Origin: Diphasiastrum complanatum
Taxonomy: Eukaryota > Streptophyta > Lycopodiopsida > Lycopodiales > Lycopodiaceae
Length of the DNA stretch: 64,000 nucleotides
Reading direction: 5' to 3'
Assembly: GCA_029204225.1 (NCBI GenBank)
Contig: CM055114.1
Span: 15,570,877 to 15,634,876, forward strand
Shown: one piece after another, positions 56,153 to 64,000 of the stretch
Position numbering within the stretch: position 1 is the stretch's first letter
How the letters are laid out: the number at the start of each line of letters is the position of its first letter
Notes under the pieces: model-generated
The model's input: only the letters and a program-made list of their open reading frames with translations
What the model was told of the DNA's origin: nothing
Database searches by the model: none
Made by a program: the position numbers and the translations under genes

Positions 56153-56727
56153 TAAGAGAGTGATCGTTGAATCATAAATCTTGTAAAGATCATTGGCAAA
56201 ATTTGTTTTTGGCCAATATTAGTGAGGGCGAGTTCATCTAGAGTGATAGCTTGAATTCATTTGGATCAAAACGACTTGGAGGCTGTGTATGTACGGTTTC
56301 ACACGTGTGAACCGTATAGCAACTTTCATTTCAAGTTACGTGTTTGTTGGTCCCAAAATCACAATACTAGTTCATTTTTTGTGCTTTTTGAAGCACAATA
56401 TTGATCTAGATTCACACTAGCTAATGTCTATGACCAAATAGAGTTTTGGATCATTGAAGCATTTCTTTTTAGAGTCTAAAATCATATCTTAGAAGCTGAT
56501 TTGTTCAGATCCTTAGTTAAAGTGAAATCTCTAAGAAAAGTGTAAAGCAATTTTTTTTTGTGAGAGTGAAAGCTAGGAATTTTTGGCAAGATCTTTGTGT
56601 ATCATTCAAGCTTGTGTGCTAGTTTGATAGAGACAAGCCTATAGGCATTCTTGTAAGCTTTAGGCCCTTCATAGAAATTTTAAAATTCAGAAATCCTTGT
56701 GATTTTAAGAAGATCATTCATTCTACA

Positions 56728-57368
56728 ATGTCATCCATGGGTGGATATTTGATGGAATCAAGTGAGAGACTCACTTCCACAAAATGGAATCACTCCTAGT
56801 GATCCATGATCTATTTGACATAGTTCAAGCAGTTGATAAAGAGCCTCAAACTCCCCAAGAACAAGCCAAATACAAGAAGAGAGCAAAATTAGCTCTACAT
56901 TGCATAAAGTTAAATGTATGCAATGATCTCTTGAAAGTGGTGTCTTCTTGTACCTCATCCAAAGAGGCTTGGGATTCATTAAAGAGCATCTATGAATCCA
57001 ATAATACTTCAAGAATCTTCATGCTAAGAAATCAAGTTTTCCAAAGCATGAAAGGAAGTGGAGAGAGTGGACAAGAGTATGTCCTTAGGATCAAATCTCT
57101 TAACAAGGAGTTAAGTGCAATAGGAGAGAAGATCCAAGATCAAGAGCTAGTACAAATCATCTTAAATGGCCTAGGTGATGAGTTCACCAACTTAGTCCAA
57201 TCATTTGCTATTCAAGACACTCTTCCATCCATTGAAAAGTTGCACAATGTTCGTGGCCGAGGAGAATAGGCTTCTACACCTCAAGACAAGAATGGATGGC
57301 ATGTCACTTAATGGAGGAGAGGAGAAAGCAAACTTTACATCCAAAGGCAAGAAGAAGCAACATCCATT
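56728..57368 (+). pseudogene. Gag of H
   Basis: Starts MSSMGGYLMESSERLTST. A 22-bp deletion at about 56783 shifts the frame. From 56784 it is open to 57269 and similar to C gag throughout (YKKRAKLALHCIKLNVCNDL, then SSKEAWDSLKSIYESNNTS). A further single-base loss near 57252 shifts it again. It ends before the zinc knuckle at the deletion point. Confidence 0.85.
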
Positions 57369-57894
57369 AAGGAATATTCCTATATTCTAGGATACTAGCT
57401 TTTTGGATTTTAGCCATATTCTAGAAGGTCAACTTTTGGATAAGGATCAAGGATGGATCAAATGGATTGATCTGAGTGATGTGGCACTCTTCACACGTGT
57501 GAAGACCTACTGGACTGTACTAGACTCGTGCATATACTTGATCCATAAAAGGATCATCATTTTTGCTAAGAAGATTGATGAGACTTTTGCATTCTACACT
57601 CTTGTGAGATTTTTAGTCATTTGTCTTGTGATTTCTATGAGTGATTGCTATCTAGGACTATTGTACTTGTTGTTTCAGGTGAAGGCCATACTGTGGACAG
57701 TACTCCACATGTGTGAGGCCGCTCTCACTATTTTATGATGTGTTGATCCATTGCTCTTGCTTAAATTCATGTGTAGTGAATCTAGATCAATATCTAATGT
57801 GTAGAACTTGATAGATCCATTGATTAACCAACCAACAACTCTCTATGATTGTTAAGTACAATCGTCATTTTCCTAAAAACTATAAAATTTATCA
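57369..57894 (+). repeat. Truncated 3' LTR of H
   Basis: Matches the C LTR from GGAATATTCCTATATTC to the ATCA end. It holds the 16-bp palindrome CTTCACACGTGTGAAG at 57489-57504 and a TATA-like CCATAAAAGG near 57542. Confidence 0.85.
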
Positions 57895-58300
57895 AAAAGT
57901 AGGATTCAAACTTGTCTAAGTGCCTCAATCCATTTTGAGTGTCTGATCTAGAAAATCTTGTTTTGTGGAATATTTGAGATCCATCTCTTATCAACAACAA
58001 ATGTAGATTTCAAAGCATCCCATTTCATTGTCTTGTCATACAAAAAAGTAATAAACACCATGAATCTTAAAGGTACGAAACAAGTCACCTCATATCTACT
58101 ACTACTTTCCAAAAAGTATTCAAAGATAGTAGACTCTCCAATGCTCACCACCCTGGAAAGAGCACACTTGAATGGACAATGTGCATGCAATTTGATGACT
58201 TGGCCATTGTCATTGAGGACTCTCTTGGAACTCTCATGATTTGAGGCTGATCCTCAAGATCTTCCTCCTTTTGATGCTCCTCCTCAATGCAAGCAAGATT
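57895..58300 (-). other. Unrecognised segment
   Basis: A minus-strand frame of 80 codons (58190-57948) and an acidic stretch near 58260-58300 (EEEHQKEEDLEDQ) that may be hinge sequence. I do not recognise the rest. It could be a copia remnant or an unrelated insertion. Confidence 0.25.
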
Positions 58301-58329
58301 ACACTTTGCCAAGATCTCCTCTTGAATGA

Positions 58330-59624
58330 TCTCCTCCTTTGCCAAGCTTATTCTTTCGAAAGCAACACTAGCTTCCAACTTAAACAATCTTCCATGTTTA
58401 AATCCTTTTGCAATGCAAACATCATTCTTCAAGATGAAGCAAACACCATGCTTAAAGAGGACATCCAACCACTTTCTAAGAGTAGACCAACACTAAGCAT
58501 ATTCTTGGTGATTGATGGTACATAAAGGACATTTTCTAGATCCATGCATTTTGAGGATTCTAGACACAAAGAGATGGTGCCAACACATCTATCCTACACT
58601 CTTCATCATTTGCAGTAAAGACAAAATTTTTAGCAGCATTGAAAGAGTGTAAGGTTGAGAAAAAGTCCTTTTCACAAGACATGTGAGAGCTAGCCCCACT
58701 ATCGATCCACCAATTGTCTCTTGAATTGCTATTGCTTGTTGGTGAGGATGTAGATGCCATCAAGAATACATCTACTTCATTCTCCTCCTCCTCCTTTGCA
58801 AGGTTTCCTTGTTTGTCCTCCTCCCTTTGTGCTCTTAGCCTCTTGTAGCATTCAGATGCATAATTCCCCTTCTTTTCACAAAAGAAGCATTTCTGCTGTG
58901 ACTTGCCCTTTGAGATTGATGCATCATCCTCTTCTTTGGCCTTCTTTGGATGCTTCTTCTTTCCATTGGTCTTCTTTTTGCCCTTGAATGAGAAATTGGC
59001 TTTCTCATCATGAACCTGCAAAGACAAGGAACTCATCCTAGATTTTACATGGAGCATCTTACACTCTTCAGCCACTAATACACTGTGAAGTTTTTCTATA
59101 GTTGGCAAAGTGTCTTGGATGGCAAAACTTTGGACCAAATTTGAAAAGTCATCTCCTAGACCATTAAGAACAATTTGTACAAGCTCTCCATCATGAATCT
59201 TCTCTCCAATGAAAGCCAACTCCCTATTTAGAGACTTGATTCCGAGTACATAATCTTGTGCCCTCTCCTCACTTCTTTTCATACGTTGCAAAATCTAATT
59301 TCTAAGCATGAGAACCCTTGAAGTGTTATTAGATTCATAGATTGATTTTAAAAAGTCCCAAGCCTCTTTAGCACTAGTACATGTTGATACTTCTCTCAAC
59401 ACATCATTGCTCAGATTCATCTTCATACAATGAAGTGCAAGCCTAGATCTCTTCTTGTATCTAGCTAACTCCTGTGCACCTAGAGGTTCATCTTCATCTT
59501 CAATCAAGAACTCATAAAGGTCTTGGAGCACCAAAAGTGACTCCATCCTAACCTTCCAAATAGCATAATTTGTAGAATTCAATCTCTCACTAGCTTCTAG
59601 AAGGTATGCTCCAGCAGATCCCAT
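58330..59624 (-). pseudogene. Gag-protease of element I
   Basis: Starts MGSAGAYLLEASERLNSTNY at 59624, matching the gag start of A and C. It is open for 109 codons to a TAG where Gln belongs (about 59294), then open to 58560: ELVQIVLNGLGDDFSNLVQS, zinc knuckle CFFCEKKGNYASEC (its conserved His is Asn) and the protease loop WWIDSGASSHMS. A shift follows. The last piece (58468-58330) is FKHGRLFKLEASVAFERISL. Confidence 0.82.
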
Positions 59625-60415
59625 CTTACTAGTGACTTCTACAAACAAGAAATAGATTTGATTGACTTGAAACTCACAAAGGTCTCACACTTGTAGTGTT
59701 TCACTCAAATTTGACTTCTATTCCAACAAATGGACTTATAATCACAGTTCTATCACTCCCTCACAAAGCTCGAATGAAGATAAGATGAAGTGAAAACTAG
59801 TTTCAAACAAATCTTGCCAAGAAATGGATTTGATTGTCTCTAGAAACTCACTAAGGTCTTTCTCTTGTAGTGTTTCACTCAAATTAGATTTTAAATCCAA
59901 CAAATGGACTTATAATCTCAGTTCTAGCACTCCCTCACAAAGTTGGAATGAAGATAAGATGATGTGAAATCTACTTACAATCAAATCTTGTCAATTTTGG
60001 CTATTTTTGGACAATATCATGACTAAATCTCCCTCACACTTTTTGATGTACTTTAAAGACTTGTAAAACAACTTTAGAGGACCTTATTTCAGCCTAGATC
60101 AATTAGATCTCATGACCCTAAGTCAAATCTAATCAATGGCACTCAATCTTTGTAGCTTATCCTAAGATTTTCACCAAAAATTACATCAAAAGCTCACAAA
60201 TTAAATTTTTGTGGATCAAATGAATACCAAGCATTAAATGCAGGTTCAGAGGTGCCCACACATGTGGACAATACGGATTTGGACCCCTACCAAGTTTGGG
60301 ATTAAATCTCCTCACCAAAATCAAGATTCTAGCTTGCCCTCTCAATACTAGTTTTTAGCACCAAAACTTGCTATACATGGATTTGCAATAGATCAATGGC
60401 TTACACTCTTGTACT
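59625..60415 (-). other. Leader of element I
   Basis: Non-coding. Two imperfect copies of a roughly 180-bp unit lie at about 59655-59810 and 59830-59990 (both hold GTTTCACTCAAATT and CAACAAATGGACTTATAATC), a tandem duplication inside the leader. Confidence 0.6.
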
Positions 60416-60429
60416 TGGCTCTGATACCA
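60416..60429 (-). other. Primer-binding site of element I
   Basis: The minus strand reads TGGTATCAGAGCCA directly next to the LTR. Confidence 0.88.
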
Positions 60430-61115
60430 TGTGAAAGTATTGTACTTTAGGACCATAAATGGATCTACAAAAGATCCACAAGAGTGATTGGATGCTTGCT
60501 TAACAATCTATCCAAAAACCAGTCATCAAAAAGTTGATCTAGATTGGCCATTTGACAAACAACAAGCATTAACAATCAAAAGCATTGATCAACATTGAAA
60601 TCAGAGGCCACACGTGTGTATTATAGGCTGTAGTATGGCCTTCAACTTGAGAAACAAGTAGAAATTGATTTGGTTTCATTTGGATAACAAAAACTCAATG
60701 TACATTGTGAACTAGCTTGAGATTGCCAATGAGCTCCAAAAAAATTTTATCTTCTCACTATGGGAGCTTGGAATACATAGCAAATTTGACTTCTTGAAGT
60801 TCGGTGGATTTCCAGCATGTAATAAGGAATTTAACTCACTCTTCTTGCCCTAAAATGAAATCCTAGCCTAGATCCTAGAGTTATGCTTGGTAGGTAGCTA
60901 GTTGGTCAAATTTTCACCTTAAACTTAGGTGTAGGCCCTATAAAGTAGGGATGACCACCAAATAGACATGAACAGCTCTCTTGAATTGACCTAACCTACA
61001 TTAGGATGGGTTTCTTACGTGGCATCATGGCCTCACATGTGTGGGACCCACTTGTGTACACAATTTACACTATTCTACATGGTTTTTTATCAAGCTAGAT
61101 TTGCCAATTTTTGGC
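60430..61115 (-). repeat. 5' LTR of element I
   Basis: Plus strand from TGTGAAAGTATTGTAC. It is the reverse complement of the solo LTR at 62388-63063 apart from scattered differences. The far end is truncated near AGATTTGCCAATT, and copia K follows. Confidence 0.8.
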
Positions 61116-61121
61116 AATTCT

Positions 61122-61600
61122 TCTTAGATATTGTCATACTTCTCATTTATGTTGATGATATCATTCTAACAAGAAGTTGTATCAAGTTAGTTGAGGAGAC
61201 CAAGGTTGCACTTGGAAAAGAGTTCAAGATGCAAGATCTTGGAAAAATTCACTACATATTAGGATTAGAGATTGACTTTCTTAATGATAAAGCTTTTGTA
61301 TGTCAATCCAAGTATGCTCTTTCAATGTTAAAAAAGTTCAATATGCTAGATTGTAAGAGTATAGAAACTCCTATGGAGAAAATGGAAAAGACCCTAACAA
61401 AGGTGATGAAACTTCGTGGACATCACTCTTTATAGGAGTCTTATAGGCTCCTTAATTTGGCTCACAATAGCTAGGCCTGACATAAGTTTTAGTGTTCATA
61501 AGTTGAGCCAAGCTATGCAAAATCCTACTATTCATCATTGGAAAATGGCCAAGAGAGTGCTTAGATATAGATCTTAAACTTTTGATTATGGTTTTTTATG
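61122..61600 (+). pseudogene. Copia fragment K (RT end, RNase H start)
   Basis: LLIYVDDIILTRS at the RT active site, then KEFKMQDLGKIHYILGLEID and CQSKYALSMLKKFNMLDC, close to the same region of K2. It is shifted near 61425, then SLIGSLIWLTIARPDISFS and HHWKMAKRVLRYRS in the next frame. It is truncated at both ends. Confidence 0.75.
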
Positions 61601-63281
61601 AAAAATGAGTACAACTCACTTTTGACGAACCAGACCTGGACACAGGTCGACTATTACACTCCCAAGAGAGTTACTGACAACAAGTGGATCTTCAAGAAGA
61701 AGATCAACTTTGATGGTTCCATTGCTAAATGGAAAGCACGGCTGGTGGCTAAAGAATTTACTCAAGTCCAAGGAGTGGATTATCAAGAAATTTTCAGTCT
61801 TGTCATCAAGATGCAGTCAATCAGGACTCTGATTGCATTAGTAGCCGCAGAAGACCTCGAAATGCACCAAATGGATGTCAAGACAACATTTCTCAATGAC
61901 AAATTTGAAGAGGAGTTGTATACCTTCCAACCGAAAGGATTCAAAGTCAAAGGCCAAGATCACAAAGTGTGCAAGCTACACAAAGCAATCTATGGTCTGA
62001 AACAGGCCGCAAGAGCATGGTTCGATAGAATCAACTCTTATCTCATTCAATTAGGATTTGCAAACAATTCAACTGACTGTAATGTTTATTCGAAGCATAT
62101 AGGCACCAATTCAGTTCACATAGCTCTTTACGTAGATGATGTGTTTATCTTGTCTAATGACACTTCTCTTCTGCACACTACTAAGAGTGATCTGTCAAAG
62201 GAGTTTGACATGACTGATTTAGGAGCTAGTTCTTTTCTAGGAATTTACATTACTAGAAATAGGCTTCAGAAGAAGATCTATCTTACCCAGTAGGCATATC
62301 TTAAAGGCATTTCAGAAAAATGTCATATGTCTGATTGCAAACCAATTGATACTTCAATGGATCCAATTATAGTATTGACTAAACCTATGTGAAAAATAGC
62401 CTAATTTGGCAAATCTAGCCATGTAGAACATTGTAATATTGTTCCACACATGTAAGACCAAAATGCCATGTGGCAACCCACTCCTAATAGAGTCTAGGTC
62501 GAATTTAGAGAGTTGGTCAAGTCCATTTGGTAGCAATTCTTAGATTATAGGACCTACACCTAAAATTGTGGTGAGATTTTGACCAACCATGTATCTACTT
62601 GACATAACTCTAGGAGATAGACTTAGGTTACACATTAGGGCAAGAAAGTTGAGTCTACTTCCTTATTACATGCTGGATTTTCACCTAACTTTGCAAAGAA
62701 AGTGAGTTTACTATGTAGCTTCATCTCTCAATAGTGAGAAGATAAAAAAATTTTGGAGCTCATTGGCAAGCTCAAGCTAGTTCACTATGTACATCGAGTT
62801 TTTGTGATCCAAATGAAACCAAATCAATTTCTACTTGTTTCTCAGGTTGAAGGCCGTACTACAACCTGTAGTACACACATGTGGACTCGGATTTGGGTCT
62901 TTGATCTTGTTTATTGATTATCCAAACTTGTTATGTGTCAAATTGCTAATTTAAATCAAGATTTATTGTCTAGTTTTTTTGATAGATTGTTAAGCAAGCA
63001 TCCAATCACTCTTGTGGATCTTTCGTAGATCCATTTATGGTCCTAAAGTATAGTACTTTCACAACCTACTTGTGCTGATTCTAATAGTGAAGTACTCGAC
63101 ATAGCAAAGTACCCTTATCATTCACTAATAGGATCTTTGATGTATGCAATGTTGTGTACTAGACCAGATTTAGCCACAAACATCTTCACCAAAGCGCTTC
63201 CCAAGATCAAGCATCAGAAGTTCTTCAACGTGCTAAACCTGATGAAGATACCAAGGCACCAACCATGACCTTAAGGGGGAC
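61598..63281 (+). pseudogene. Copia fragment J (RT, broken RNase H), split by a solo LTR
   Basis: RT is open at 61598-62293: WIFKKKINFDGSIAKWKARL, QMDVKTTFLNDKFEEELY, LYVDDVFILSNDTS and FDMTDLGASSFLG. This is a lineage distinct from A, C and F. After a TAG it continues (CHMSDCKPIDTSMDP) to the solo LTR at 62388. Beyond it, SLIGSLMYAMLCTRPDLA joins directly to TNIFTKALPKIKHQKFFN, so RNase H has lost its core. The stop is followed by polypurine tract AAGGGGGA (63273-63280) and an LTR start. Confidence 0.78.
62388..63063 (+). repeat. Solo LTR of the I family, with target duplication
   Basis: TGTGAAAAATAGCC to TACTTTCACA, 676 bp, flanked by ACCTA on both sides (62383-62387 and 63064-63068). No internal sequence is present, so it arose by recombination between two LTRs of one insertion. 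It lies in plus orientation, opposite to element I. GCCGTACTACAACCTGTAGTAC near 62852 is partly palindromic. Confidence 0.92.
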
Positions 63282-63479
63282 TATTGAAAATTAAGCCCAC
63301 AGTTGTCTCCTTGGAATGATGATCTCTCCATATGTGATTCTTATATGAACATTGGAATCAACCATCAGTGGCTCGAATCCCAAGGACCTCAGGGCATGAT
63401 CTTTCTTCTTATACCATTGTCATGCGGATAACATCAGACCAAAGATACTTTTGTGCACGACATGCATGGGTAGAAAGTG
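63282..63479 (+). repeat. Possible 3' LTR start of J
   Basis: TATTGAAAATTAAGCCCACAG follows the polypurine tract of J. Copia LTRs of this type usually begin TGTTGAAAATTAAGC, so the second base appears mutated. The right end is unknown. Confidence 0.5.
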
Positions 63480-63680
63480 AGTCGAAGATATAACCTGGAG
63501 GTTGATCCATGTTGACTTCTTCGTCTAGCTCACCATGTAGGAATGATGTCTTCTCATCAATGATGTGAATCATGAGGTTGTATGCAACTGCATATGCAAA
63601 TAGTAGACGTCAGGACACATGTTTCACCACTGGAGAGAAAGTCTCAATGTAGTCGATGCGGGGAATGATTTTTGGCGAGC
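63480..63680 (-). pseudogene. Copia RT scrap
   Basis: The minus strand reads RIDYIETFSPVVKHVS, a TGA, then LLFAYAVAYNLMIHIIDEKT and SFLHGELDEEVNMDQPPGY, the conserved middle of copia RT. It is truncated on both sides. Confidence 0.7.
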
Positions 63681-64000
63681 TTTTGTAAGCGAGTTTTTCT
63701 ATGGTCAGAGCGAGCTTGTCGAGCATTTGTTGTTGTCTATGAATTTTTACTTTGGTTAGTTGAGAATAGGTAATTTCATTTGTGGGTCTTTACAAATAGC
63801 TATTAGAGTACTAATATCTCATAATAAACCATTTTTCCTTTTTCATTTGCTAGTCGAACAAACAACCTATTTGTGCACATACAAATAGGATTCATAAATC
63901 ATATGTGATTTGCATGTGTTTTGAGTTGAACGCAGCACATCTAAACTAAATTAATATGTCAAGTGTTATGTTGATTCACTTTTTTTTTTGGCAAAAGTAA
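63681..64000. other. No gene seen
   Basis: AT-rich end of the window with no coding or repeat signature that I can support. Confidence 0.4.

Larger units (their letters stand above)
55900..57894 (+). mobile_element. Deletion derivative H of the C family
   Basis: The last 237 bp of a C-type LTR (55900-56136), PBS, leader and gag up to about codon 215, then a jump at 57368 into the middle of a C-type LTR (57369-57894). Protease, integrase, RT and RNase H are all gone. The left LTR is cut where it meets the B LTR. Confidence 0.85.
57895..61115 (-). mobile_element. Copia element I, 3' half missing
   Basis: A minus-strand element: 5' LTR at 60430-61115, PBS, a leader of about 790 bp, gag-protease from 59624 to 58560 and a short pre-integrase piece to about 58330. 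Integrase, RT, RNase H and the 3' LTR are missing. The left part (57895-58300) is unrecognised. Gag belongs to the A/C family. Confidence 0.8.

Noticed and set aside
61598-63281. A functional RT gene in J
   Set aside because: The frame is open only over RT. It has a stop, a solo LTR insertion and a deleted RNase H, and lacks gag, protease and integrase.

Overview
This window reads as nuclear DNA from a land plant with a large, repeat-rich genome. It is AT-rich and is built almost wholly of LTR retrotransposons: Ty1/copia elements with the plant-type primer-binding site TGGTATCAGAGC, and Ty3/gypsy elements with an Asp-tRNA-type site (TGGCGCC...). I found no intact host gene, no rRNA, no functional tRNA and no CRISPR array. 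The species cannot be named from the sequence. Element names below (A, C, G and so on) are mine.

Layout. 1-1135: decayed copia fragment M. 1206-5835: complete minus-strand copia element A (832-bp LTRs, target duplication AGATC) with one open 783-codon gag-RT-RNase H frame lacking most of protease and all of integrase. 5836-6118: orphan open frame. 6854-10289: minus-strand gypsy remnant L (gag, long C/T-rich leader, Asp PBS, LTR), then a copia RNase H tail. 10401-33515: plus-strand gypsy G (700-bp LTRs, gag, protease, RT, RNase H, integrase and a large unidentified reading frame after pol). G is interrupted by minus-strand copia K2 (11738-17263) and by a young plus-strand copia C (20505-26819, target duplication TTAGG).

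33516-46090: a nest. Copia F carries copia E (35430-44094, target duplication GGACC, unusual LTR ends), and E carries a truncated copy D of the C family. 46400-48760: decayed minus-strand gene that looks like a DNA-transposon protein. 49498-50567: possible gypsy gag fragment. 50568-55899: minus-strand copia B. 55900-57894: deletion derivative H of the C family. 57895-61115: minus-strand copia I. 61122-63290: copia fragments K and J, J holding a solo LTR of the I family (target duplication ACCTA). 63480-64000: a last copia RT scrap.

The copia families A, C/D/H, I and K2 share a gag start (SMGxxLxEASERL-like) and carry perfect palindromes centred on the G-box CACGTG, up to 18 bp long, in LTRs and leaders. 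The clearest leads are the post-pol frame of G, the in-frame gag-RT fusion of A, the G-box palindromes and the non-TG/CA ends of E. Almost every other coding stretch is broken by stops, frameshifts or deletions. C is the nearest to intact, with one nonsense codon.
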